Source: an uncultured Prevotellaceae bacterium
GTDB taxonomy: Bacteria; Bacteroidota; Bacteroidia; Bacteroidales; Bacteroidaceae
Assembly: GCA_947167515.1 (NCBI GenBank)
Contig: CAMVIM010000002.1
Location: forward strand, 62,001 to 126,000
Direction of reading: 5' to 3'
DNA: 64,000 bases
The position numbers and the translations under genes were made by a program. Shown here in pieces: positions 22,064 through 31,391 of the stretch (position 1 is the first letter of the stretch; each line of letters starts with the position of its first letter). Under the pieces are notes generated by a model. That model was not told the origin of the DNA. It saw only the letters and a program-made list of their open reading frames with translations, and ran no database searches.

Positions 22064-24505
22064 ATGAAGTCATCCCTGCACACCCATCATGCGCTCGGCA
22101 TCGTCAGTTTGGCGATGGCACTGGTCGTGTGCTATGTGTTCGCCTCCCACGTCTGGCACGAGTCCGAACTCAACTATGCCATCGCCCACCGCGAACGGGT
22201 GTTTCAGGTGGAACAGACGGGGCCGATGATGACAGGCGACCCTTCGCTGCTCACAATGCAGTTGGCAGAACTCTTCCACCAGATGCCCCATGTGGAGGCC
22301 GCCACCGCCTTCAGCCAAGCGGCTCTTGGAGTGGGCAACAACGGATTCACTACCATCTATGGTGATCGGGTGGCCATGCTCGGCACCGTGAGCGATGCCC
22401 TGCCGATGGGACTGTCGGCTTGGGGGCTCGACATGGTGTGTGGCAGTGACAGCTTTGCAAAGGGAGGCATGAGCGGTGTCATCATTCCCGCTTCGGTGGC
22501 CCGGCAACTCTATGGCACCGAGCAGGCTGTGGGTCGTGAACTGCGCTGGTACAATCCCAACACCGACCCTGTGCCTGTGGTCGGAGTTTATCGCGACTTG
22601 CCGGCAGACTGTGGAATACCCAATTCGGTCTATCACACCACCAGCAATATTCGTTTCCCTTCCGATTCTTGGTGGTTCAAGACCTACATCCGGCTGGATC
22701 GTGCCGACCACCTCGGCAGCGTGGAACGCCTCTTCCAGCAACGGCTGGACAGCCTCTGCCATGAGAACCCCTTGCTGGCCAACACCTACGATGGCCTGCA
22801 ACTGAAATACACCTCGCTGGCTCAGCCTTCTGCTGTGAGTCTCACCCTTCCATTCTGCCATGCGGAGATTACGCTTCCGCTCGGTGGAACTGGCGATTTG
22901 GCTCTGTTGCTCTCCTCCCTGTTCGTGTTGCTCATGGCGGCTCTGAATGCACTGAATCTCAGTGTGGCAGCCGTGCCCATGCACATGAAGAGTGTCAACA
23001 CGCGGCTGGTGCTGGGGCAGCCAGTGGGCCAGGTGTGGGGAAACATCGTGGCTGGCAGTGTGGGCAGAGTGGCGGTGGCTTTCTTTCTGGCGGTGCTGAC
23101 GGTGCTGTGCCTGTCGCGGATAGAGGCCGTGCAGATTGTGGCACCACACACCCTGTCGATGACCGATGACCTCAATAGCCGCCTCTTGCTCTTGTTGGGC
23201 GGATTCACCTTGCTTTTGGGACTGCTCTCAGCCCTCTATCCAGCCTATAAACTGACCCATGTGCCGCTCTCTATGGTCATCCGTGCGCGCTATGCCCTTT
23301 CGCCTCGCGGCCGGTGGCTGCGCACCCTCACCCTCTGTCTGCAACTGGCGATGACGAGTGCCATCCTGCTCTGCTTCTCAGTCATCGCTTGGCAAAATCG
23401 TCATGTGCTCAACACCGATTATGGCTTCGACAAGGAACGGTTGCTCTATGCTCAGAACTACCATGTGGAGGATGGCGGCTCCGACGAGGACTTGCGCTCG
23501 GCACTGATGGAGGTGCCAGGTGTGGAGGACGTGAGTTTCACCGATATGGTGCCGTTTGTGTCCATGCAGACCCTGACGCTGTGGCTGTCGGGCCACACGT
23601 ATCTCACTCGCCGCCAGAATGCAGAGGGGACATGGGAGGAAGATGAGGTGTGGAACTTCGGACGAGTAGATACGAACTACTTCCACACGATGGGAATAGA
23701 CGTGCAGGAGGTGAAAGCCTCTCCCGTTCCCAATGACGGGAGTGACCCCTGTCTCGTCTTGCAGCATCGAGTGGCTGACAACTATCATCAGCGACTGTCT
23801 GTGCTGCACCACGGTCGTAATGTCCTTCTGTCAGTGGCAGCCGTGTGTGAAGACCTGCGGCTCAACTCCCTGCGCGAGGCTGACACGTTGGGCATGCGCA
23901 ACGCCTTCATTGTGGGGCAGGAAGTAGGCTCTTCCTATGCGCACGTGATGGTGCGTGTGGCCGAAGGGACCGACAAGCAGGCAATGGCCGACACGCTCTT
24001 CCGCCGCTATGAGCAGGTGCGGCACTTCGGCCGTCTTTATTCTCTGGAAGAGGCAGAGCGTCAGTTCGGTTTTCACGACTATGACGAAGTGGTGGAGCGC
24101 ATCTATGCTGACGAACTCTGTTTTGCCCGACAGATGCTGGTGCTGGCGGTGAGCAGCATCCTCGTCACGCTGTTGGGGTTGCTGGCTGTGGCGGTGGTGG
24201 AACGCCGCTATATGCTCCGCAGCATTGCCATCCGACGAGTGCTCGGCATGACGACGGGCGAAATCCTCCTCATGCAGATGCGCCGTTACGGTCTCCTGCT
24301 CCTTGTGGGGGCTGCCTTAGGCATGCCGCAGGCTTATTGGCTCTCGCGGCAGTGGCTCGCCTCTTTCCACGATTGTGCCGCCATGCCGTGGTGGATGCCG
24401 TTGGCTGTTTTGACTCTGCAGGCTCTCATGATAGGGCTGGTCATCGTGTGGCAAAACCTCCATTCTTCCATGAAAAATTTGACTTTGGCAGTAAAGACCG
24501 AATGA
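22064..24505 (+). CDS. FtsX/MacB-type ABC transporter permease
   Basis: An 813-residue inner-membrane permease with a duplicated layout: a first helix near residues 10-28, a periplasmic MacB-like domain, a three-helix block (about 275-420), then a second helix near 420-440, a second periplasmic domain and a final three-helix block (about 685-800, including 'MLVLAVSSILVTLLGLLAVAVVERRYMLRSIAIRRVLGMTTGEIL', the FtsX signature). Such proteins act mechanically, moving lipoproteins, peptides or drugs across the envelope, rather than as channels. The ATPase follows after 13 bases. The start is set by the promoter at 22006-22036. The substrate is unknown. Confidence 0.9.
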   Translation: MKSSLHTHHALGIVSLAMALVVCYVFASHVWHESELNYAIAHRERVFQVEQTGPMMTGDPSLLTMQLAELFHQMPHVEAATAFSQAALGVGNNGFTTIYGDRVAMLGTVSDALPMGLSAWGLDMVCGSDSFAKGGMSGVIIPASVARQLYGTEQAVGRELRWYNPNTDPVPVVGVYRDLPADCGIPNSVYHTTSNIRFPSDSWWFKTYIRLDRADHLGSVERLFQQRLDSLCHENPLLANTYDGLQLKYTSLAQPSAVSLTLPFCHAEITLPLGGTGDLALLLSSLFVLLMAALNALNLSVAAVPMHMKSVNTRLVLGQPVGQVWGNIVAGSVGRVAVAFFLAVLTVLCLSRIEAVQIVAPHTLSMTDDLNSRLLLLLGGFTLLLGLLSALYPAYKLTHVPLSMVIRARYALSPRGRWLRTLTLCLQLAMTSAILLCFSVIAWQNRHVLNTDYGFDKERLLYAQNYHVEDGGSDEDLRSALMEVPGVEDVSFTDMVPFVSMQTLTLWLSGHTYLTRRQNAEGTWEEDEVWNFGRVDTNYFHTMGIDVQEVKASPVPNDGSDPCLVLQHRVADNYHQRLSVLHHGRNVLLSVAAVCEDLRLNSLREADTLGMRNAFIVGQEVGSSYAHVMVRVAEGTDKQAMADTLFRRYEQVRHFGRLYSLEEAERQFGFHDYDEVVERIYADELCFARQMLVLAVSSILVTLLGLLAVAVVERRYMLRSIAIRRVLGMTTGEILLMQMRRYGLLLLVGAALGMPQAYWLSRQWLASFHDCAAMPWWMPLAVLTLQALMIGLVIVWQNLHSSMKNLTLAVKTE

Positions 24506-24518
24506 AATAATAGAGAAT

Positions 24519-25196
24519 ATGATTCAACTCGAAAACATCACAAAGAGATTCCCCCATACCTTGTCGCTGCGCGACGTGTGCCTCGACATCCCCGATGGCG
24601 AGTTCCTCTGCATCATGGGACCTTCTGGCTCAGGCAAGACAACCTTGCTCAATATCATCGGACTGCTTGATGCACCAACCGATGGGCGTTACCTGTTGGA
24701 TGGGGTGGACGTGTATGCCCAGAGTGAAGCGGCCCGCGCCACCTTGCGTCGCCGACATCTGGGCTTTGTCTTTCAGGCGTTCAACCTGATTGACGAACTC
24801 ACCGTGTGGGAGAATGTGGAATTGCCATTGAAGTTGCTCGGCTATTCGCGCAGTGAGCGTCGGCCACGTGTGGAAGAACTTTTGCGCCGCCTCGGCATCA
24901 GCCACCGTGCGCAGATGTATCCTGCCGAACTTTCGGGCGGACAGCAGCAACGAGTGGCTTTGGCACGTGCCGTCATCAACCATCCGCGTCTCCTCTTGGC
25001 CGATGAGCCTACAGGCAACCTCGACTCCAAGCAGGGACAGGAGGTGATGCAACTCCTCTCCGACTTGCACCACGACCTGCATTGCACCATTGTGATGGTG
25101 ACCCACTCTCACCGAGCCGCTGCCCATGCCGAGAGGGTGGTGGAGTTGTTTGACGGGAGATTGTTGGGGGGTAGGAGTTGTTTTATTGAGAATTAG
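24519..25196 (+). CDS. LolD/MacB-type ABC transporter ATP-binding protein
   Basis: A 225-residue ATPase. Walker A is GPSGSGKTTL (Lys40), the Q loop 'VFQAFNLIDELTVWENV', the signature LSGGQQQRVALARA, and Walker B LLLADEPTGNLD followed by 'VMVTHSH'. The length and 'FNLIDELT' loop match the LolD/MacB/FtsE subfamily that pairs with FtsX permeases. It is encoded directly after the permease and is surely its motor. No membrane-fusion protein or TolC gene is nearby; the outer-membrane protein at 18886 may be the functional outer partner (inference). Confidence 0.93.
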   Translation: MIQLENITKRFPHTLSLRDVCLDIPDGEFLCIMGPSGSGKTTLLNIIGLLDAPTDGRYLLDGVDVYAQSEAARATLRRRHLGFVFQAFNLIDELTVWENVELPLKLLGYSRSERRPRVEELLRRLGISHRAQMYPAELSGGQQQRVALARAVINHPRLLLADEPTGNLDSKQGQEVMQLLSDLHHDLHCTIVMVTHSHRAAAHAERVVELFDGRLLGGRSCFIEN

Positions 25197-25277
25197 AATG
25201 GTGAATTGAGAATGAGAAGTTAAGAGTTGTTTTTTTATACATTTTTACCTGCTTTCACCTATTTTTTCTTCGGTGGC

Positions 25278-25309
25278 TTGCCGCAACAAAACTAAAACTC
25301 TTAACTTTG
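25278..25309 (+). promoter_or_regulatory. Promoter of the lone GH43-like gene
   Basis: TTG (25278-25280), 21 bases, TAACTTTG (25302-25309). Transcription near 25316 excludes the ATG at 25273 and supports the start at 25342. Confidence 0.65.
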
Positions 25310-25341
25310 CAAATGAAATGCTAACTAAAACCTATAGAGCA

Positions 25342-26394
25342 ATGAAAAAATGTGTTTTTTTGTGGAGCCTCCTCTTGCTGGGGCTTTCTTCGCTCTCCCT
25401 CTCGGCACAGAACGTGCAGAGGGGTACGTATGGCTATCTCTATTGCCACATGAGCGACCAGGGTGAGTTTACGGCTTATGCGCTGAGCCGAGATGGTCTG
25501 CATTACCACGACCTGAACGGGGGCAGGGCGGTGATGGATCCCGAAGTGATGGCGGGCATTGAGGGCGGTCAGAGAGATGCCTATGTGTGCCGTAGGTCGG
25601 ACAGGAGGAAGGGCTACCTGATGGTGACAACGGATATGTGTAACCGCAAGAGCCGCTCGTGGTTCAACTATGGCATCAACCTCCTGACGAGTGATGACTT
25701 GATTCACTGGACTTCGAAGACGTTTGATTTCCGAAAGGGAAACGAGATTTTCTGCGACCCCGAGAGTCCCGACGTGGTGGCTGACTGGTCGAAGATTAAC
25801 CGTGTGTGGGCTCCGCAGATTTTTTGGAATCCTGACTATGTGTGGCCGAACGGCGAGAAGGGGGGCTACATGATTTACTATTCCATCTGGAGCAGCAACG
25901 AGGGGGACGGGTATGACCGCATGGTGTATAGTTATGCGGACAAGACGTTCACGAAGCTGACGAAGCCGCGTGTGCTCTTCGATTGGGGCTATGCCACGAT
26001 TGATGCCGACATCAACTATCTGGAGAGTGACGGCAAGTATCACATGCTCATCAAGAAGGAGGGAGGACACCCTGGCATTTTCCAGACGGTGGCTGACCAA
26101 CTGACGGGGCCTTGGCCAGAACCTGACGAGGACGATTTCGTGAGTTTCGAGGGGAAGAAGAAGTGTGAGGGCAGCAGTGCCTTCCAGATTGTGGGCGAGA
26201 AGGGCTGGAGGGTAGCTTACATCCAGTACAGCGACCGCCCGAAGCACTACCGCATTTGCCAGACGGATGAATACCTCCGAGGCTTCCACGACCCTGTCGA
26301 TATCGAGGGTGTGACCGGGCCCCAGCATGGCAGTTTCATGCGGCTGACCAAGAAGGAATATAAGAGATTGGAGAAATATTTTAAGTCTAACTGA
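25342..26394 (+). CDS. GH43-like five-bladed propeller glycosidase
   Basis: A 350-residue exported protein. Signal peptide MKKCVFLWSLLLLGLSSLSLSA. Propeller signatures of the GH43/GH62 clan: 'YLMVTTDMCN', 'NYGINLLTSDDLIHWT', 'RVWAPQIFWNPDYVWPNGEKGGYMIYYSIW', 'ATIDADINYLESDGKYHMLIKKEG', and a late 'YRICQTDEYLRGFHDP'. Family members remove arabinofuranose, xylose or galactofuranose; which applies here is not visible. It stands apart from the arabinan locus, has its own promoter, and its last 8 bases overlap the end of recG convergently. Confidence 0.8.
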   Translation: MKKCVFLWSLLLLGLSSLSLSAQNVQRGTYGYLYCHMSDQGEFTAYALSRDGLHYHDLNGGRAVMDPEVMAGIEGGQRDAYVCRRSDRRKGYLMVTTDMCNRKSRSWFNYGINLLTSDDLIHWTSKTFDFRKGNEIFCDPESPDVVADWSKINRVWAPQIFWNPDYVWPNGEKGGYMIYYSIWSSNEGDGYDRMVYSYADKTFTKLTKPRVLFDWGYATIDADINYLESDGKYHMLIKKEGGHPGIFQTVADQLTGPWPEPDEDDFVSFEGKKKCEGSSAFQIVGEKGWRVAYIQYSDRPKHYRICQTDEYLRGFHDPVDIEGVTGPQHGSFMRLTKKEYKRLEKYFKSN

Positions 26395-28567
26395 TTGCAC
26401 CCCAGTTGATGTTGCTCTTGCGGAGTTCGCGGAGGCGACGCCATAGAATGTCGTTCTGAGGGTTGCGCTCTTCGGGGTCGGATGTGATGACGGCTTGGGC
26501 GGTATCGCGGGCGAGCGTGAGGATTTGACCGTCACGTGCGAGGTTGGCTATCTTGAGGTCGAACGCTATGCCCGACTGCTGGGTGCCTTCAAGGTCGCCT
26601 GGGCCTCGGAGCTTGAGGTCTTGCTCGGCTATCTCGAAGCCGTCGGTGGTATCGACCATGCATTGGATGCGCTTGCGGGTGGTGTCGCCTATCTCGAACT
26701 TGGTGACGAGCACACAATAGCTTTGGTCGGCTCCTCGACCTACGCGCCCACGCAACTGGTGGAGCTGGCTGAGACCGAAGCGTTCGGCATTTTCGATAAT
26801 CATGACGGAGGCGTTGGGCACGTTGACACCTACCTCGATGACGGTGGTGGAGACGAGGATGTGGGTTTCGTGGTTGGCGAAGCGTTGCATCTCGACATCC
26901 TTGTCGGCGGGTTTCATCTTGCCGTGCACCTTGCTCACCTTGTAGGTGGGGAAGGCGCGTTGTATTTCTTCATATCCTGCTTCCAAGTCTTTCAAGTCCA
27001 TCTTCTCTGTCTCCTTGATGAGGGGATAGACGATGTAGATTTGCCGCCCTAACTGGAGCTCGCGGTGCATGAGTTGGTAGATGCGCGGTCGGTGGGCATC
27101 GAACATGTGGACGGTGCGGATGGGTTTGCGGCCAGGAGGAAGTTCGTCGATGACGGAGACGTCGAGGTCGCCGTAGAGGGTCATGGCGAGTGTGCGGGGA
27201 ATGGGGGTGGCTGTCATGACGAGCACATGAGGTGGCACGGTGTTTTTCATCCAGAGCTTGGCGCGTTGTGCCACGCCGAAGCGGTGCTGCTCGTCGATGA
27301 CCACAAGGCCCAACTTGTGGAAGAGGACGTTGTCTTCGATGACGGCGTGTGTGCCGACGAGGATGTGTATGTCGCCCGTGACGAGTCCTTCAAGCACGGC
27401 GGTTCGGCGTTTGCCTTTCACGGTGCCGGTGAGGAGTTCGACCTTGACGGGCAAATCGCCCAAGAACTCACGCAGGGTGTCGAGATGCTGCTCGGCAAGG
27501 ATTTCTGTGGGTGCCATGATGCAGGCTTGGCAGCCGTTGTCGATGGCGATGAGGGCGACCATGAGGGCGACAAGGGTCTTGCCGCTTCCCACATCGCCTT
27601 GCAAGAGGCGGTTCATCTGACGGCCTGACTTCATGTCGGCTCGAATCTCGCGAATGACACGCTTCTGTGCCTCCGTCAGCTGGAAGGGCAGGTGGTCGTA
27701 GAAGAATCTGTTGAAGTGCTCGCCAATGGTGCTAAAGACGATGCCCTTGTAGCGCAACTGGCGGTCTTTGACGTAGCGTAGGATGTTGAGCTGCACGTAG
27801 AAGAGTTCCTCAAACTTGAGGCGCAGCTGTGCATGGCGCAGGGCTTCGGGCGAAGAGGGGTAGTGGATGTTGCGCACAGCATCATCGTAGGACATGAGGT
27901 GGTGCTGCTGCACGATGTAGGGGGGGAGGGTTTCTGCCAACGGTTGCTTGAGGAGCTTGAACATGTTGGCGGTGAGTTTTGCCATTGCGGCGGAGGTGAG
28001 TCCGCTGTGCTTCATCTTCTCGGAGGTGTTGTAAGAGGGACAGAGCCCTTTGAAGACGGTGGGCTGGGCATCAAGTGTAGCTTCTTGCAAATTGGGATTC
28101 AGCGATGTGTCCTCGAAGAGGTTGCCTGTGGTTCGTGCTTGCGCGAGGAACTGTTCGGTGGCTGCCTCGATTTCGGGATGGGCAATCTGCAGATGGCCGT
28201 TGAAGACGGTTGGCTTGCCGAAGACGATGTAGGGCTTGCGGCAGTCGTAGTTCTGGGCAGCATATTTGATGCCTTGGAACCAGACGAGGTCGATGCTGCC
28301 GGTACTGTCGGCAAAGTGGGCGATGAGTCGTTTGTTGCGGCCTTCGCCGATGGTGTCGAAGGAGAAGATTTGTCCGCAGAGCTGCACGTAAGGCATGGAG
28401 CCGTCAATGTCGCGTATCTTGTAGATGCGGCTGCGGTCAATGTATTTGTAGGGATAGTATGCCAAGAGGTCGCCAACGGTGGTGATGCCGAGTTCGTTGG
28501 CGAGCAGGGTGGCGCGGTTGGGACCCACGCCTTGCAGGTACTTGATGTCTTGGCTAAGGATGTTCAA
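26387..28567 (-). CDS. recG: ATP-dependent DNA helicase RecG
   Basis: Branch-migration helicase that remodels stalled forks and Holliday junctions. The 726-residue protein begins with the wedge domain ('DIKYLQGVGPNRATLLANELGI' helix-hairpin), then the helicase core: Walker A in GDVGSGKTLVAL, DEQH box in VVIDEQHRFG, 'MTATPIPRTLAMTLYGDLDVSVIDELPPGR', and 'ERFGLSQLHQLRGRVGRG' with the C-terminal TRG region after it. Length is slightly above the usual 690-700. It is the last gene of the leftward run, 54 bases after dnaG. Confidence 0.96.
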   Translation of the reverse strand: MNILSQDIKYLQGVGPNRATLLANELGITTVGDLLAYYPYKYIDRSRIYKIRDIDGSMPYVQLCGQIFSFDTIGEGRNKRLIAHFADSTGSIDLVWFQGIKYAAQNYDCRKPYIVFGKPTVFNGHLQIAHPEIEAATEQFLAQARTTGNLFEDTSLNPNLQEATLDAQPTVFKGLCPSYNTSEKMKHSGLTSAAMAKLTANMFKLLKQPLAETLPPYIVQQHHLMSYDDAVRNIHYPSSPEALRHAQLRLKFEELFYVQLNILRYVKDRQLRYKGIVFSTIGEHFNRFFYDHLPFQLTEAQKRVIREIRADMKSGRQMNRLLQGDVGSGKTLVALMVALIAIDNGCQACIMAPTEILAEQHLDTLREFLGDLPVKVELLTGTVKGKRRTAVLEGLVTGDIHILVGTHAVIEDNVLFHKLGLVVIDEQHRFGVAQRAKLWMKNTVPPHVLVMTATPIPRTLAMTLYGDLDVSVIDELPPGRKPIRTVHMFDAHRPRIYQLMHRELQLGRQIYIVYPLIKETEKMDLKDLEAGYEEIQRAFPTYKVSKVHGKMKPADKDVEMQRFANHETHILVSTTVIEVGVNVPNASVMIIENAERFGLSQLHQLRGRVGRGADQSYCVLVTKFEIGDTTRKRIQCMVDTTDGFEIAEQDLKLRGPGDLEGTQQSGIAFDLKIANLARDGQILTLARDTAQAVITSDPEERNPQNDILWRRLRELRKSNINWGAIS

Positions 28568-28621
28568 GAGGTTTGGGGTTTTGAGGTTGTGCGGTCGCTT
28601 CGCTGAACGGTTATGGGGGGC

Positions 28622-30808
28622 TCATCTTACCACCACGCGGTCGCCGAGCAGCTTGGCGATTTTGCGCTGGATGTCGCCGAGTTCCTTGATGCGGCGCATG
28701 GTGTCGAGCATCTTGGTGATGTCGTTTTTCACTTCGGGACGGGTGAGGTCAGCGTTGTACTGCTTGAGCTCTTCTTCCACGATGGCGTTCTTGTAGTCGA
28801 GCAGGAGGCGCGTGAGGTAGGTGACTTTCAGTTCCTCCTCGCTCTGCTCCATCTGGTTGCCCGAACTGAGCTGGTAGCGCTCGCTGATGAGGTCGGCGGC
28901 TTCGCGGCTGATGTCTTCTTCCTGATTGTTGAGCAGGAACTTGCTGGCCTTGAAGCCTTCGTCGTGGACGTGTTGGCAGGTGAGAGTGAGCATCTTGGCG
29001 TAGAGTGGGGAGCGGAGGGTGATGCCATCGTAGGCGAGGTCGTTCTGTACAAACTCTGCCAGGGTCATCTGGGCTTGTTCTCCGTCAGCGTTCTCACCTT
29101 CGATGTATTGTTCGCCGTAGCGCGTAACGAGGGTCATCATCAGCCGCTCAATGCCAATGAAGCGTTGTTCGGTTTGGCTCTGCCGGGTGATGATGGGGGT
29201 GGTGGGAACGGTGGAGAAGGGGGCGTCGTCTTCCTCGGGATAGGCTCCGAAGGGAGGAATGTCATCGGGCATAGGAGGAATGTCGGAGGAGGGATTGAAT
29301 GAGGATGGACCGGATGAGGAAGAGTCGGATGAGGAGGGACTGGAGGGTGTGGAGATGGAGGTACTGTCTCCTGCAAGGGAAGAACTGCCTCCCGCTGGAG
29401 TGGATGTACTGGGGCTGGTAGCGTTGGCTTGCTCGGCATTCAGTAGACGAGTTTGGCGTTCGCGTTCACGTTGTGCCTCCTTCTTCATGTTTTCGAGGAT
29501 GGCAGCACGGTTCTTGTTGGCTCCACGCATGAGGATGGCTTCGTCCATGTTGAGGATTTCGGCACATTCGTGCACATAGGTGGAACGGATGATTTCATCG
29601 GGAATGACGGCGATGCTCCTGACGATGTCTTCGGTGAGCTGGGCGCGTTTGATGGGGTCGCGCTGTGCGTCTTTGAGCAGGAGGTTGGTCTTGAAGAGGA
29701 TGAAGTCGGTCTGGTGGGCTGCCACGTATTCCTTGAACTCCTGTGCGTTGTGCTTGCGCGAGAAGCTGTCGGGGTCGTCTCCATCGGGCAGAAGGAGTAT
29801 CTTCACGTTCATGCCTTCTGCAAGGAGCATGTCGGTGGAACGTGTGGCGGCATGGATGCCTGCCTCGTCGCCGTCGTAGAGGAGGGTGATGTTGTTGGTG
29901 AAGCGATGGAGAAGGTGGATTTGTGCCTCGTTGAGGGCTGTTCCTGAGTTGGCCACGACATTCTCGATGCCACACTGGTGCATGGCGAGCACGTCGGTGT
30001 AACCTTCGACCATATAGACCATATCTTCCTTGGCTATCTGCTTCTTGGCTTGGAAGATGCCGTAGAGTTCGTTGGCTTTGTGGTAGATGAGGGAGTCGGG
30101 GGAGTTGACGTATTTCTGGCTGACACCTTTGGTGCGGGCATCGAGCACACGACCTCCGAAGGCCACGACCTTTCCGTTGACGGCCACCCATGGGAACATG
30201 GCACGGCCACGGAAGCGGTCGTAGATGGTGCCGTTGTCGCGCTTGACGCACAGACCTGTCTCGATGAGGTATTTCTCGTTATATCCCTTGGCTTTTGCCT
30301 CTTTCGACATGGCATCGGGGCTGTCGAGACAGAAGCCGAGACGGAACTTGGCGATGATGTCGTCGCGAAAGCCACGGCTGCGGAAATAGGCAAGTCCGAT
30401 GGCACGACCGTCTTGGTTGTTCTGCATGGTCTGGCTGAAATACTTGGCAGCCCACTCGTTGACGGCGAACATGCTTTCCCGCTCATTCATCCGCTGGCGC
30501 TGCTCGTCGGTCATCTCTTCTTCCTCGACGGGGATGCCGTATTTCTTGGCCAAATGTTTCAGTGCCTCGAGATAGTTCATCTGCTCCATTTCCATGATGA
30601 AATGGACAGCGTTGCCTCCCTTGCCACAGCTGAAGCACTTGCAGAGGCCACGTGCAGGGGAGACGGAGAAAGACGGAGTCTTGTCGTCGTGGAATGGACA
30701 CAATCCCTTGTAGCTCGCTCCTGAACGGCGAAGCGTGACGTAGTCGGAAACGACGTCAACGATGTTGGCGGCATCTACGATTCGGTCAATGGTGGATTGC
30801 GGTATCAT
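28622..30808 (-). CDS. dnaG: DNA primase
   Basis: Makes RNA primers at the replication fork. The 728-residue protein has the N-terminal zinc finger (CPFHDDKTPSFSV ... CFSCGKGG, about residues 37-65), the catalytic core with 'VYMVEGYTDVLAMHQ' and the Toprim 'LLYDGDEAGIHA', and a C-terminal DnaB-binding region (about 550-728). Between core and C-terminus is a Ser/Pro-rich low-complexity linker (about residues 458-545) that is longer than usual. It lies 2 bases after folE and 54 before recG. Confidence 0.95.
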   Translation of the reverse strand: MIPQSTIDRIVDAANIVDVVSDYVTLRRSGASYKGLCPFHDDKTPSFSVSPARGLCKCFSCGKGGNAVHFIMEMEQMNYLEALKHLAKKYGIPVEEEEMTDEQRQRMNERESMFAVNEWAAKYFSQTMQNNQDGRAIGLAYFRSRGFRDDIIAKFRLGFCLDSPDAMSKEAKAKGYNEKYLIETGLCVKRDNGTIYDRFRGRAMFPWVAVNGKVVAFGGRVLDARTKGVSQKYVNSPDSLIYHKANELYGIFQAKKQIAKEDMVYMVEGYTDVLAMHQCGIENVVANSGTALNEAQIHLLHRFTNNITLLYDGDEAGIHAATRSTDMLLAEGMNVKILLLPDGDDPDSFSRKHNAQEFKEYVAAHQTDFILFKTNLLLKDAQRDPIKRAQLTEDIVRSIAVIPDEIIRSTYVHECAEILNMDEAILMRGANKNRAAILENMKKEAQRERERQTRLLNAEQANATSPSTSTPAGGSSSLAGDSTSISTPSSPSSSDSSSSGPSSFNPSSDIPPMPDDIPPFGAYPEEDDAPFSTVPTTPIITRQSQTEQRFIGIERLMMTLVTRYGEQYIEGENADGEQAQMTLAEFVQNDLAYDGITLRSPLYAKMLTLTCQHVHDEGFKASKFLLNNQEEDISREAADLISERYQLSSGNQMEQSEEELKVTYLTRLLLDYKNAIVEEELKQYNADLTRPEVKNDITKMLDTMRRIKELGDIQRKIAKLLGDRVVVR

Positions 30809-30810
30809 TC

Positions 30811-31377
30811 CTAATTTCTGATTAAGCTTAGAAATTCCTTGCGTTTCTCGATGTTCTCGAAAACGCCGGTATAGTACATGGTGGTGGTGGTGGAACCTTG
30901 CTTCTCAATGCCGCGCATCTGGATGCACATGTGCTGGGCTTCGATGACGACGATGGCACCGAGGGGGTTGAGGGCTTGCTGCAGACAGTCGCAGATTTGC
31001 TTGGTGAGGTGTTCCTGCACTTGCAGACGGTGGGAGAAGATGTCAACCATGCGTGGTATTTTGCTCAGCCCGACAATGTGGCCGTTGGGAATGTAGGCTA
31101 CATGGACTTTGCCGAAGAAGGGAAGGATGTGGTGCTCGCAAAGGGAATAGAACTCGATGTCTTTCACCACCACCATTTGGTCGTAATCCTCCTGGAACAT
31201 GGCCGACTTCAAGGTGGCCACGGGATCCATGGAATAGCCTTTGGTGAGTTCGAGGAAGGTGCGAGCCATGCGTTCGGGGGTTTTTGCCAATCCTTCGCGC
31301 TGTGGGTCTTCCCCAATCACTTCAAGATTTTTGACGCAGGTTTCTTTCAGTATTTCTATCTGTTCTTCTCTGTCCAT
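30811..31377 (-). CDS. folE: GTP cyclohydrolase I
   Basis: Converts GTP to dihydroneopterin triphosphate, the first step of folate synthesis. The 188-residue protein has the zinc-binding '[24 protein letters not shown]' segment, '[21 protein letters not shown]', and the second cysteine in '[15 protein letters not shown]'. Length is normal. It sits in an operon between a SPOR protein gene (14 bases before) and dnaG (2 bases after). Confidence 0.96.
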   Translation of the reverse strand: MDREEQIEILKETCVKNLEVIGEDPQREGLAKTPERMARTFLELTKGYSMDPVATLKSAMFQEDYDQMVVVKDIEFYSLCEHHILPFFGKVHVAYIPNGHIVGLSKIPRMVDIFSHRLQVQEHLTKQICDCLQQALNPLGAIVVIEAQHMCIQMRGIEKQGSTTTTMYYTGVFENIEKRKEFLSLIRN

Positions 31378-31391
31378 TTCTTCTGTTTAGG

